NCBI GenBank assembly: GCA_965279065.1
Contig: OZ257134.1
Location: 2,170,001 to 2,234,000 of the forward strand
Reading direction: 5' to 3'
Length of the DNA stretch: 64,000 nucleotides
DNA from: JAKAXS01 sp965279065
GTDB lineage: Bacteria > Pseudomonadota > Alphaproteobacteria > Rhizobiales > Hyphomicrobiaceae
In this document: positions 1-8,879 of the stretch, one piece after another
How positions within the stretch are numbered: position 1 is the stretch's first letter
Layout of the letters: every line of letters begins with the position of its first letter
Notes under the pieces: model-generated
What the model saw: the letters and a program-made list of their open reading frames with translations, nothing else
Told to the model about the DNA's origin: nothing
Databases searched by the model: none
Position numbers and translations under genes: made by a program

Positions 1-1
1 C

Positions 2-592
2 ATCCAGACGCCCGACCTATCACCCGAACTCGTCGAGTTGACGGCGCATCTTGGCGAGCACGCCTGCGAAGTACGCCTCTTTGACGAACCAATCGAGGAC
101 CAGGAAACAGCAATCCGGCTGGCGCAGAAGTCCGCGACGGCCTTCGGGGGCTTCGACGTCGTCATCAACTTCGTCACCGCCCAGGAGCTTCCGCTATCCG
201 GCGACTACGACGATCTGGCCGACTTTGTCTCGCGCACTCTGTTGCCGGCGACCCTGGTCACACGAGTTGCCGCCAACCGCATGCGCCTAATGCACACCGA
301 AGGTTCCGTGCTCAACGTTGTCAGCATGGCCCCGCCGGCCAGCAAACGCGAAGCGGGTGTCGCCACCCTGGTGCGCGCCACCCTGGCCGACTTGACTCGC
401 CGCGAAGCCCAGGCCTGGGCCGACGCCGGCATCCGCGTCAACGCCATTGGCCCGCGCAGTGCCGACGGCATGGGTCACTGCCTCGCCTCTGAACCCGAGA
501 TTGCTGCGCTGGCGCTCTATCTGGCCAGCCGCAAGGGCCGCCAGCTTTCCGGCCAGGTGTTCGATGCGGAGAACGCGTCGCTGCACTGCTGA
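2..592 (+). CDS. SDR-fold protein with degenerate active site, 5' partial
   Basis: The frame is open to the window edge, so the N-terminal nucleotide-binding motif is missing. The visible part has the late Rossmann strands of a short-chain dehydrogenase: VVINFV where classical SDRs have the NNAG segment, then LNVVSM, then GIRVNAIGPR, typical of the region after the active-site helix. Aligning on LTRR and GIRVNAI puts Ala at the catalytic Tyr and Arg at the Lys of YxxxK, so oxidoreductase chemistry is doubtful. The C-terminus keeps the usual SDR tail (IAALALYLAS...SGQVFDAENA). A hairpin with a T-rich tail follows the stop. The fold is fairly sure; substrate and role are unknown. Confidence 0.75.
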   Translation: MQTPDLSPELVELTAHLGEHACEVRLFDEPIEDQETAIRLAQKSATAFGGFDVVINFVTAQELPLSGDYDDLADFVSRTLLPATLVTRVAANRMRLMHTEGSVLNVVSMAPPASKREAGVATLVRATLADLTRREAQAWADAGIRVNAIGPRSADGMGHCLASEPEIAALALYLASRKGRQLSGQVFDAENASLHC

Positions 593-625
593 TCGTTTCC
601 AGATTTTAACTTCGCCACTAGCCTG

Positions 626-663
626 ATGGCCGGACGTCTCGAAGCGTCCGGCCATTTTACTTT
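626..663 (+). terminator. Rho-independent terminator after the SDR gene
   Basis: An 11-bp perfect stem (626-636 with 645-655, arm ATGGCCGGACG) encloses an 8-nt loop and runs into TTTTACTTT on the plus strand. It lies 34 nt after the SDR stop and just beyond the 3' end of the convergent RND gene. The T-tract is only on the plus side, so it mainly serves the SDR transcript. Confidence 0.75.
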
Positions 664-671
664 GGCTTATC

Positions 672-3600
672 CTATTCGGCCGGCTGCGGCTGCAGCGTCA
701 CGCTACCTTCGCCGGCATGGGCATGGCGGGCGCCGATCAGCGAATACACCGTGGGGATGACGAACAGCGTCAGCAGCGTGCCAAGCGACATGCCGCCCAC
801 GATCACCCAGCCGATCTGCTGGCGGCTTTCCGCACCGGCACCCTCGGCCAGCGCCAGCGGCAGAGCGCCAAGCACCATCGCCCCCGTCGTCATCAGGATC
901 GGTCGCAACCGAAGTGTCGCCGCCTCGATGACCGCCGCGATGCGCTCCTTGCCGTGCCGTTCCTGCTGCTGGTTGGCAAACTCCACGATCAGGATACCGT
1001 GCTTGGTGATGAGACCAACCAGCGTCACGAGACCGATCTGCGAATAAACGTTGAGCGTGCCGCCGGCCAGATACAGGGCTCCAAGCGCGCCCGTCATCGA
1101 CAACGGTACGGTGAGCATGATGATGACCGGATCGCGGAAGCTTTCGAACTGCGCCGCCAGCACCAGATAGATGAAGCCCAGTGCCAGCACGAACACCAGG
1201 GCGAGGCTTTGCCCCGAGGCCCGGTAGTCGCGGCTCTGACCGTTGAGATCGGTCTGCACGTTCGCCGGCAGCACCTCGCGCGCCGTCGCCTCCAGGAACG
1301 TCAGTGCGTCCCCCAGTGCGACGCCAGGCCCGAGGTTCGCCGTGATCGTCACCGACCGCAGCTGGTTGAAGCGCTTCAGCTCCTTCGGCGCCACCGCCTC
1401 GCGCACCTTGGCGATATTCGACAGCTGCACCATGTCTCCACCCGGCGCCCGCAGGAAGATCGTCGCCAGCGTCTCTGGCGACGCCCGTTCCTCATCCGCC
1501 AGCTGCACGAAGACATCGTACTGCTCGCCGTTCTGTTCAAAGCGCGTCACCTGCCGCCCACCCAGCAGCGTCTCTAAAGTACGACCGACGACGGTGACAT
1601 CGATGCCGAGGTCGGCGATTTTCGGACGATCGAGATCGATGCGGAATTCCGGCGTGTTGAGCTTGAGGTCCGTATCGACGCTTTCCAGCCCCGGATACTG
1701 ACTGATCCGCTCCATCATCTTGTCGACGTAGCCCTGCAGCTCCTCGTACGTGCCAGATGTCTGGATCACGAACTCGATCGGCCGTGCCGCACCGCGTTGC
1801 CCGAACGAACCCGGATTGTTGGCGAATGCCTGCACGCCGGGAATGCGCCTCAGTTTGGGACCGATCTCCTCGGCCAACTGCTGTTGTTTGACGGTACGCA
1901 CGTCCCAGTCTTTGAGGCGGGCGCTGATGAAGAACTGCGACACGTCCGGCTGGCCATTGATGACGAGCCGCGATGTCACTTCCGGTATCTGCGACAGGAT
2001 CTCATCGATCTGCTGCGTATGGCGGCTCGTATAGGCCAGCGTGGCTCCTTCGGGCGCCGTACCGCGAACTCGCAGCACGCCACGGTCTTCCACCGGCGCC
2101 AGCTCCGACTTCAGCGAGACGAACAGCAGCCCGCTCATACCGGCCACGCCGACCGCGAGCAGCAGCACCAGCGCCCGTGCCCTGATCGCAACCCCCAGGA
2201 TCGCGCGGTAGCCGTTCTCCACCGCCGTGAAGCCCCGCTCGATCAACCGGAACAACAGGTTCGGCTTTGCATCGTGCTTGAGGATCTTCGAGCACATCAT
2301 CGGCGTCAGCGTCAGCGCCACGAATCCCGAAACGATCACGGCACCCGCCAGCGTCAGCGCGAATTCCAGGAACAGCCGTCCCGTCTTGCCTGGCGCGAAT
2401 GCGATCGGCGCATAGACCGCGGCCAGCGTCAGCGTCATGGCGATGACGGCAAAGCCGATCTCGCGCGTTCCCGTGATCGCCGCCTCTATGGGCGCCATGC
2501 CATCTTCGATGTGCCGGTAGATGTTCTCCAGAACGACGATGGCATCGTCCACGACCAGACCGATCGCCAGCACCATTGCCAGGAGCGTCAGTGTGTTCAC
2601 CGAAAAGCCGAAGGCGAACATCATCGTGAACGTCGCGATCAGTGAGATGGGGATCGTCAGGATCGGAATGATCGAGGCGCGGACCGACCGCAGGAAGAAA
2701 AGGATCACCAGCACGACCAGCGCGATCGCTTCCAGGATGGTGTGGAACACGGCCTGGATCGATCGGTCGATGAAGACGCTGTCGTCGCTGCCAATCTCCG
2801 CGGTCAGCCCCTCCGGCAAGCCCCGGTTGATTTCAGGCAGCACCGCCTGCAGCGCGTTCGACACATCGAGCGGGTTGGCCGTCGCCTGCTTGATCACGCC
2901 CACCGCAATGGCCGGTGCGCCATTGTAGCGGCTGTCGCGCCGTTCGTCGGCAGCTCCCAGCTCGATGCGCGCGACTTCATTCATGCGCACCTGATGCCGG
3001 TCCGCCAGCTTGACGATGATGTTGCCGAACTCTTCCGGCGTCACCAGCCCGGTACGCGACAGCACCGGGAATTCGCGATCCGCGCTTTCGATACGCCCCG
3101 ACGGCAGCTCGACGTTCTGCGCCCGCAACGCGTTCTCGACGTCCTGGACGGTAAGATTGAACGCCGCCAGCCGCTCCCGGTCGATCCAGATGCGCATGGC
3201 ATAGCGCCGCTCACCGAAGATCTGCGTGTCGGCCACACCGTTCAGGTTCTTGATGCGGTCGACGACGAAACGATCGATGTAGTCGGTGATCTGTAGCGCC
3301 GTCATCTTCGGCGACGTGAAGACCAGGTTGATGATCGGCTGCGCGTCGGCCTCGACCTTGGCGATCACCGGCTCGTCGATCTCATCCGGCAGGCGCCCAC
3401 GCACGCGGCTTGCCCGGTCGCGCACGTCGGAGGCGGCGACATCCGGATTGATATCGGGCCGGAACCGCACGGTAATGCGGCTGGTCTCCGTTCGCGATGT
3501 CGATTCCAGTATATCGATGCCTTCAATGCCCGCGATCGACCCTTCCAGGATCTGCGTGACCTGGCTTTCGATGATGGCGGCCGACGCGCCGGGATAGCGC

Positions 3601-3740
3601 GTCACCACGGACACCACGGGCTCGTCGACGTTGGGATATTCGCGCACCGTCAGGCGGTCGTAGGAAACCACGCCGAGCAGCACGAGGATGAGACTGAGAA
3701 CGGTCGAGAAGACCGGGCGCCGGATGCAGAATTCGAACAT
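672..3740 (-). CDS. RND efflux pump inner-membrane subunit (HAE1/AcrB-like)
   Basis: This is a proton-driven drug exporter of the inner membrane that works as a trimer with a periplasmic adaptor and an outer-membrane channel. Its 1,022 residues match the family length of about 1,020-1,050. It starts with the typical MFEFCIRRPVFSTVL helix, has two large periplasmic loops, and carries the helix-4 proton-relay pair in GLVVDDAIVVLEN (Asp-Asp near residues 398-399). The second half repeats the fold, ending in the GLITKHGILIVEFAN and PILMTTGAMVLGALPLAL segments. The adaptor gene lies 5 nt upstream, so the two form an operon. No outer-membrane factor gene is adjacent, so a shared TolC-like channel is presumed. 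Substrate is not predictable. Confidence 0.95.
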   Translation of the reverse strand: MFEFCIRRPVFSTVLSLILVLLGVVSYDRLTVREYPNVDEPVVSVVTRYPGASAAIIESQVTQILEGSIAGIEGIDILESTSRTETSRITVRFRPDINPDVAASDVRDRASRVRGRLPDEIDEPVIAKVEADAQPIINLVFTSPKMTALQITDYIDRFVVDRIKNLNGVADTQIFGERRYAMRIWIDRERLAAFNLTVQDVENALRAQNVELPSGRIESADREFPVLSRTGLVTPEEFGNIIVKLADRHQVRMNEVARIELGAADERRDSRYNGAPAIAVGVIKQATANPLDVSNALQAVLPEINRGLPEGLTAEIGSDDSVFIDRSIQAVFHTILEAIALVVLVILFFLRSVRASIIPILTIPISLIATFTMMFAFGFSVNTLTLLAMVLAIGLVVDDAIVVLENIYRHIEDGMAPIEAAITGTREIGFAVIAMTLTLAAVYAPIAFAPGKTGRLFLEFALTLAGAVIVSGFVALTLTPMMCSKILKHDAKPNLLFRLIERGFTAVENGYRAILGVAIRARALVLLLAVGVAGMSGLLFVSLKSELAPVEDRGVLRVRGTAPEGATLAYTSRHTQQIDEILSQIPEVTSRLVINGQPDVSQFFISARLKDWDVRTVKQQQLAEEIGPKLRRIPGVQAFANNPGSFGQRGAARPIEFVIQTSGTYEELQGYVDKMMERISQYPGLESVDTDLKLNTPEFRIDLDRPKIADLGIDVTVVGRTLETLLGGRQVTRFEQNGEQYDVFVQLADEERASPETLATIFLRAPGGDMVQLSNIAKVREAVAPKELKRFNQLRSVTITANLGPGVALGDALTFLEATAREVLPANVQTDLNGQSRDYRASGQSLALVFVLALGFIYLVLAAQFESFRDPVIIMLTVPLSMTGALGALYLAGGTLNVYSQIGLVTLVGLITKHGILIVEFANQQQERHGKERIAAVIEAATLRLRPILMTTGAMVLGALPLALAEGAGAESRQQIGWVIVGGMSLGTLLTLFVIPTVYSLIGARHAHAGEGSVTLQPQPAE

Positions 3741-3745
3741 TTCGC

Positions 3746-4933
3746 TCAGCCCCCGCTGCTGGGACTTGCGTCGCTCTGACGGATCACGATCTCGACAGGG
3801 GAGCCGTTACGCAGCCGCTGCTGCCCCGCGGTCACCACGCTAGCCCCCGCCTTCAGGCCCTCGAGCACCTCGACCATGCCCGCCTTGCGGTTGCCGAGCT
3901 TCACTTTACTCTCGACGGCCTTGCCCTCGACGATGGCGAAGACCACGTTTTCGCCGCCGCGCGGCACGATGGCACTCTCCGGCACCATCACCACTTCGCG
4001 CTGCGTCAAACCCTTGACGAGGATGCGCGCGAACAACCCTGGCCGCAGTGCCCCGTCGGAATTGGGCAGACGGGCCCGTATGGACAGCGACCGTCCATTG
4101 ACGTCGACATGCGGATTGATCGCGTAGATCTCGCCCTCGAAAACTCGACCCGAGAGTGCATCCACAGTCACGTCAATCTTCTGCCCCGGCTTGATGTCCG
4201 TCAGGTAAAGCTCCGGCAGCTTGAAGTTGACTTTAAGGGTATCGATCTTCTCGATATTCACGATCGGCGTGCCAATGCCAATGTAGGCACCAGGGGAAAT
4301 CACGCGCAGGCCGACTGTTCCCGGAAACGGTGCCTTGATCACGTGTTTGGACAGACGCGTCTTCGCCAGCTCGACCGCTGCAAGGCTCGTCGCTTCGTTG
4401 GTGTTCGCCTCGTCTCGCGCCCGCTCCGTCACATTTCCAGACCGGGCCAGCGTCTGCGCGCGCTGCTGATTTGTCTTTGCGAACTCGTAGCGCGCCGTGG
4501 CGTCCGCAAGCTCGGCGCGAACCAGCGCCTCGTCCAGCTTCACCAGCACGTCGCCTTCTTGGACCGTTCCACCTTCCCTCAACGGCAGCTCGACGATCCG
4601 CCCGGCGATCTCAGACGCGATCTGCACGGACTCATCAGAGTTCAATGAGCCGATTGCCCTCAGGTCCGCCGTGGACTTCGTCGCTTCGGCGTCGGCCGCC
4701 TCGACCGGCTGCGGCCCACCGCCACCGCCTCGCTTGCCCATGCCTTGCCGTTCGCCCTTCGGAGCCGCAACTGCCTGTTGCTTTGAGTTGCCGCCGCTAC
4801 CTTCCTGAGCCGGTGCGCCTTGCAACTTCTGCTGCAGCTGGGCCAGCGTCTGCGAACGCAACTCCGGATACAGATAGGCAGCCCCTGCCGTTCCCAGCAC
4901 GACCAGAACGCAGCCGATCCATATTGCCCGCAC
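3746..4933 (-). CDS. RND periplasmic adaptor (HlyD/AcrA family)
   Basis: This is the membrane-fusion protein linking the downstream RND pump to an outer-membrane channel. The GTG start at 4933 is chosen because AAGGAG sits 6 nt ahead of it and it begins a membrane helix (RAIWIGCVLVVLGTAGAAYL); the frame stays open further upstream but codes nothing protein-like. About 395 residues. After a Gln/Gly-rich linker come the first lipoyl half (LPLREGGTVQEGDVLVKLD), an alpha-helical hairpin, the second lipoyl half (VIKAPFPGTVGLRVISPGAYI), the beta-barrel and a membrane-proximal domain. It is first in the two-gene operon. No linked regulator is seen: the neighbouring LysR gene belongs to sulfate uptake. 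Confidence 0.92.
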   Translation of the reverse strand: MRAIWIGCVLVVLGTAGAAYLYPELRSQTLAQLQQKLQGAPAQEGSGGNSKQQAVAAPKGERQGMGKRGGGGGPQPVEAADAEATKSTADLRAIGSLNSDESVQIASEIAGRIVELPLREGGTVQEGDVLVKLDEALVRAELADATARYEFAKTNQQRAQTLARSGNVTERARDEANTNEATSLAAVELAKTRLSKHVIKAPFPGTVGLRVISPGAYIGIGTPIVNIEKIDTLKVNFKLPELYLTDIKPGQKIDVTVDALSGRVFEGEIYAINPHVDVNGRSLSIRARLPNSDGALRPGLFARILVKGLTQREVVMVPESAIVPRGGENVVFAIVEGKAVESKVKLGNRKAGMVEVLEGLKAGASVVTAGQQRLRNGSPVEIVIRQSDASPSSGG

Positions 4934-5112
4934 GTCATTCTCCTTGCGCACCTGGGGAAAGAACGTTGCTGCGCACCCAGTTCCGTCGGACTCGTAACGG
5001 GAGAAACGTGCGCAATTGCGGTCAGAAACGAAGATGGCGGGCATGGCGGGGTGGAGTGGAGCACGCAATCAGATGCGTCTCGGTGCCGGGCCGCCCCGCC
5101 GCGGAAAAGTCT

Positions 5113-6045
5113 TCAGGTCTGCGGCTCCACCGCCGCGACCTTGCGCACATGGGCTTCCGTCAGGTCCGGAGCGCAAAGCTCAACAAAACGATAGGCATAG
5201 CCCCTCAGGTAGCGGCCGCGCCGCAGGGCGATGCGCGAGGTGGAAAGCGGAAACAGATGCTTGCTTTCAAGCAGGCGCAACCCGTCGTCCCGCTCGTGAT
5301 CGAAGGCGATCGACGCCACGATGCCGATGCCGAGCCCCAGCTCCACGTACGACTTGATCACGTCGGCATCCAGCGCGGCCATGACGATGTCCGGCGCCAG
5401 CCCCGCCTTGGCGAAGGTTGAATCGATGGCCGGCCGCCCCGTGAAGCCCTCGTGATACGTGATGATCGGCCACTCCGCGATCGCCTCCAGCGTCAGCGGC
5501 TTCACCTTTTCGAGCTCATGACCCTTGGGCACCACCACCGCGTGGTTCCACGAATGGTACGGGAAGGCCGCGATGTCAGGGTTGTCGGCCAGCGACTCCG
5601 TGGCGATGCCTACATCCGCTCGCCCGTCGAGAAGCATGGCGGCGATCTCTTGTGGACTGCCCTGATGCAGCACCAGGTGCACATGGGGAAACAGCTTGCG
5701 GAACTGCGCCACCGCCTGTGGCATGGCATAGCGCGCCTGCGTATGCGTCGTCGCGATGTTGAGTTCGCCGCGATCCGACGAGGCGAACTGTTCGCCCAGC
5801 CGTTTGATGTTCGCGGTGTCGAGCAGGATGCGTTCGACGATCTCGGCGAGTTCCTTGCCGGGATCGGTCAGCCCGAGCAGCCGCTTGCCGCGGCGCACGA
5901 ACAGCTCGACGCCCAGTTCGTCCTCCAGATCCTTGATGTGCTTTGACACGCCCGACTGCGACGTGAACAACGCATTCGCCACATCGGTCAGATTGTAGTT
6001 GCGGCGCACCGTCTCGCGAATGATGCGCAATTGCTGGAAGTTCAT
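5113..6045 (-). CDS. cysB: CysB-type LysR regulator of sulfur assimilation
   Basis: This transcription activator senses sulfur status (in enterics through N-acetylserine) and turns on sulfate uptake and cysteine synthesis genes. The ATG at 6045 gives the canonical CysB start MNFQQLRIIRETVRRNYNLT; 310 residues is close to the 324 of enteric CysB. The N-terminal winged helix-turn-helix (LTDVANALFTSQSGVSKHIK) is typical of CysB, and the effector domain shows TTHTQARYAMP, the sulfate/acetylserine pocket segment. It starts 10 nt after cysA and is the last gene of the sulfate operon, so the activator is probably made from the operon it controls. Confidence 0.95.
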   Translation of the reverse strand: MNFQQLRIIRETVRRNYNLTDVANALFTSQSGVSKHIKDLEDELGVELFVRRGKRLLGLTDPGKELAEIVERILLDTANIKRLGEQFASSDRGELNIATTHTQARYAMPQAVAQFRKLFPHVHLVLHQGSPQEIAAMLLDGRADVGIATESLADNPDIAAFPYHSWNHAVVVPKGHELEKVKPLTLEAIAEWPIITYHEGFTGRPAIDSTFAKAGLAPDIVMAALDADVIKSYVELGLGIGIVASIAFDHERDDGLRLLESKHLFPLSTSRIALRRGRYLRGYAYRFVELCAPDLTEAHVRKVAAVEPQT

Positions 6046-6055
6046 TGCCGCCCGC

Positions 6056-7156
6056 TCATGTTCCAGCTCTGGCTTGGTCGGCGGGAAACAGCTGCAGACG
6101 CGACGAGACGAGCCGAACCTTCTGCCCGGCGTTAAGATGGAGGTCGGCAAGCTCCGAAGCGGTCAGCTCCACCTCGAAAAACTCCGGCTTGCTCGTGCCA
6201 TTGACGCCGTTCGACGCCAGCAGTTCGACCCGGGTAATGGCGCCCACCTTGAGCAAGCGGCTCACAGTTGCCGAGATACCCGGACGCGTGTCGTCGCTCG
6301 ACGTCACAATCTCGATCTCGTGAGGCCGGGCGTAGGCGATCACATCCTCGCCTTCGCTGACGCGTGTGCCGCTGAGCGGAATAAAGTCCTCCCCGATGCG
6401 AACGTTCCCGCCTTCCACGCGGCCCCGGAACTTGTTCACAGCGCCGATGAAACTGTACGCAAACGACGTCGCCGGCTCATCGTAAATCTCGCGCGGCGTG
6501 CCGATCTGCTCGATACGGCCCTTATTCAGCAACACGATCTTGTCGGCGACCTCGAGTGCCTCCTCCTGGTCGTGTGTCACGAATACCGACGTAATGTGCA
6601 GTTCGTCGTGCAGCCGCCGCAACCAGCGACGCAATTCCTTGCGCACTTGCGCGTCGAGCGCTCCGAACGGCTCGTCGAGCAGCAGCACGCGCGGCTCCAC
6701 CGCCAGCGCCCGTGCCAGCGCGATGCGCTGCCGCTGGCCACCCGACAGTTGCGAGGGAAAGCGATCGGCCAGCCAGCCGAGCTGCACCAGCTCCAGCAGG
6801 TCGGTCACCTTCTTGCGGATCTGTGCCTCGCTAGGCCGCACGGCACGCGGCTTCACCCGCAGACCGAAGGCAATGTTCTCGAACACCGACATGTGCCGGA
6901 ACAGCGCATAGTGCTGGAACACGAATCCGACGGCGCGCTCGCGCACGTGCCGGTCCGAAGCATCCTGACCGTCAAGGACGATGCGGCCGCTGTCAGCCGA
7001 CTCCAGGCCAGCAATGATGCGGAGCAGCGTAGTCTTGCCGCAGCCGGAAGGCCCCAGTAGCGCCACGAGCTGGCCGTCCGGAAAATTCAACGAAACGTTG
7101 TCCAGAGCCGTGAAGCTGCCGAACGACTTGCGGATGTTTTCAACTTCGATGCTCAT
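6056..7156 (-). CDS. cysA: Sulfate/thiosulfate ABC transporter ATPase CysA
   Basis: This is the energy-coupling ATPase of the sulfate importer, on the cytoplasmic face of the CysTW channel. The start at 7156 (MSIEVENIRKSFGSF) overlaps the cysW stop by 4 nt. It has Walker A GPSGCGKTT at about 35-43, signature LSGGQRQRIALARAL, Walker B VLLLDEPFGALD and the H-loop HDQEEALEVAD. Its C-terminal third is the regulatory extension common in CysA/MalK-type ATPases. 366 residues is normal for CysA. All catalytic motifs are intact. Confidence 0.96.
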   Translation of the reverse strand: MSIEVENIRKSFGSFTALDNVSLNFPDGQLVALLGPSGCGKTTLLRIIAGLESADSGRIVLDGQDASDRHVRERAVGFVFQHYALFRHMSVFENIAFGLRVKPRAVRPSEAQIRKKVTDLLELVQLGWLADRFPSQLSGGQRQRIALARALAVEPRVLLLDEPFGALDAQVRKELRRWLRRLHDELHITSVFVTHDQEEALEVADKIVLLNKGRIEQIGTPREIYDEPATSFAYSFIGAVNKFRGRVEGGNVRIGEDFIPLSGTRVSEGEDVIAYARPHEIEIVTSSDDTRPGISATVSRLLKVGAITRVELLASNGVNGTSKPEFFEVELTASELADLHLNAGQKVRLVSSRLQLFPADQARAGT

Positions 7157-8043
7157 GCTTGGCTCTTTGCAATGTCGCGGGCGGCACGCCACTCGACGTA
7201 GGATTTGATTGCCAGAGTGACCAGCGCCAACAAGGCCAACAAAGAAGCGACGGCAAAAGCAGCCGCAAACTGGTACTCATTGTACAGGATTTCGACGTGC
7301 AGCGGCATGGTGTTCGTTTCGCCTCGGATATGCCCCGAAACCACTGAAACCGCACCGAATTCCCCCATAGCTCGTGCGTTACAGAGGATCACGCCATAGA
7401 GCAGGCCCCACTTGATGTTCGGCAGCGTCACATTCCAGAACGTCTGCCAACCCGACGCCCCCAGCACCACCGCGGCTTCCTCTTCGTCGCGTCCCTGTGC
7501 CTGCATCAGCGGAATTAATTCACGCGCGATGAATGGCACGGTGACGAAAATGGTCGCCAGGATGATGCCCGGTACGGCAAAGACGATTTTGAGCCCATGC
7601 GATGCCAACGCCGGTCCGAACCAGCCTTGCGCACCGAACACCAGGATGTAGATGAGGCCGGCCACTACGGGCGACACCGAGAACGGCAGGTCGATGAACG
7701 TCACGAGCAGCCGCTTTAACGGGAAATCGAACTTGGCGATTGACCAAGCGGCCGCGACGCCGAATGCCAGGTTGAGCGGTACGGCGAGCGACGCGGCAAT
7801 CAACGTCAGCTTGATCGACGAGATCGTATCCGGCTCGACCAGCGCGGCGAAGTAGGCATCCCAGCCCTTGCGCAGGGCCTCGGTGAATACGGCAAACAAC
7901 GGTAGCAGCAGGAAGACGGCGAAGAAAGTCAGCGAAATCGCAATGACCGCGTACTTCACGGCCACCGGATCGCGCGTCGCCACTTTCGTCTCGTAGAGCG
8001 AACCACGCCCCGAAAGGCTCAGGGAGCTTGCAACACCAGACAT
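7153..8043 (-). CDS. cysW: Sulfate ABC transporter permease CysW
   Basis: This is one of the two membrane channel subunits for sulfate/thiosulfate import. 296 residues with about six transmembrane helices, beginning near residue 28 (VKYAVIAISLTFFAVFLLL). The EAA loop that docks CysA appears as EEEAAVVLGASGWQTFWNVT. It overlaps cysT by 1 nt upstream and cysA by 4 nt downstream, so translation is probably coupled. ARAMGEFGAVSVVSG is typical of CysW. Confidence 0.95.
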   Translation of the reverse strand: MSGVASSLSLSGRGSLYETKVATRDPVAVKYAVIAISLTFFAVFLLLPLFAVFTEALRKGWDAYFAALVEPDTISSIKLTLIAASLAVPLNLAFGVAAAWSIAKFDFPLKRLLVTFIDLPFSVSPVVAGLIYILVFGAQGWFGPALASHGLKIVFAVPGIILATIFVTVPFIARELIPLMQAQGRDEEEAAVVLGASGWQTFWNVTLPNIKWGLLYGVILCNARAMGEFGAVSVVSGHIRGETNTMPLHVEILYNEYQFAAAFAVASLLALLALVTLAIKSYVEWRAARDIAKSQA

Positions 8044-8879
8044 CAGACTTCCCTCCCCGAGCGGCGGTCCGATGCACCTTGCAGCGCATTGATGATCAGC
8101 AGCATCACAAATGAGATGACGAGCATTACCGCTGCGATCGCTGTCGCGCCCCGGAAGTCGTACTGCTCGAGTTTCGTAATGATCATGAGCGGAGTGATTT
8201 CCGACACCATCGGAATATTGCCGGCGATGAAGATGACGGAGCCGTACTCGCCCACCGCGCGCGCGAATGCCAGGGCAAACCCGGTGAGCAGCGCAGGCGT
8301 CAACGTCGGCAGCACCACCTTGCGGAACGTCTGCAGGCGTTGCGCGCCCAACGTAGCGGCCGCTTCTTCCAGTTCGACATCGAGATCTTCAAGCACCGGC
8401 TGCACGGTACGCACCACGAACGGCAGCCCGATGAAGATGAGCGCAATGAGCACACCAACCGGTGTGAACGCGATCTTGATGCCGAGGGGTTCGAGGTATT
8501 GGCCGATGATGCCGTTGGGCGCGTAGATCGCCGTCAGCGCGATGCCAGCCACAGCCGTCGGCAGCGCGAACGGCAAATCAACGAGCGCGTCCACCAGCTT
8601 TCGGCCGGGAAACGAATAACGCACCAGCGCCCAGGCCAGCATGAAGCCGAACACCACGTTGATGGCGGCTGCAAGCAGGGATGCCCCGAAGCTCAGCTTG
8701 TAGCTGGCCACCACGCGTGGCGACGTAACCGCGTTCCAGAACTCCGGCCAGGTGAATGTGGCGGCTTTTACAAACACCGCGATCATCGGAATTAGGACGA
8801 TGATCGACAGGTAAGCGATCGTGAACCCCAGCGACAGGCCGAAGCCGGGGAGCACCCTGCGGGCACTAGTACGACTCAT
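8043..8879 (-). CDS. cysT: Sulfate ABC transporter permease CysT (CysU)
   Basis: This is the partner channel subunit of CysW. 278 residues, about six membrane helices, with the EAA loop EEAAATLGAQRLQTFRKVVL. The ARAVGEYGSVIFIAGN motif is characteristic of CysT/CysU. Its start overlaps the sbp stop by 4 nt (ATGA) and its stop touches the cysW start. No irregularity is seen. Confidence 0.95.
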   Translation of the reverse strand: MSRTSARRVLPGFGLSLGFTIAYLSIIVLIPMIAVFVKAATFTWPEFWNAVTSPRVVASYKLSFGASLLAAAINVVFGFMLAWALVRYSFPGRKLVDALVDLPFALPTAVAGIALTAIYAPNGIIGQYLEPLGIKIAFTPVGVLIALIFIGLPFVVRTVQPVLEDLDVELEEAAATLGAQRLQTFRKVVLPTLTPALLTGFALAFARAVGEYGSVIFIAGNIPMVSEITPLMIITKLEQYDFRGATAIAAVMLVISFVMLLIINALQGASDRRSGREV

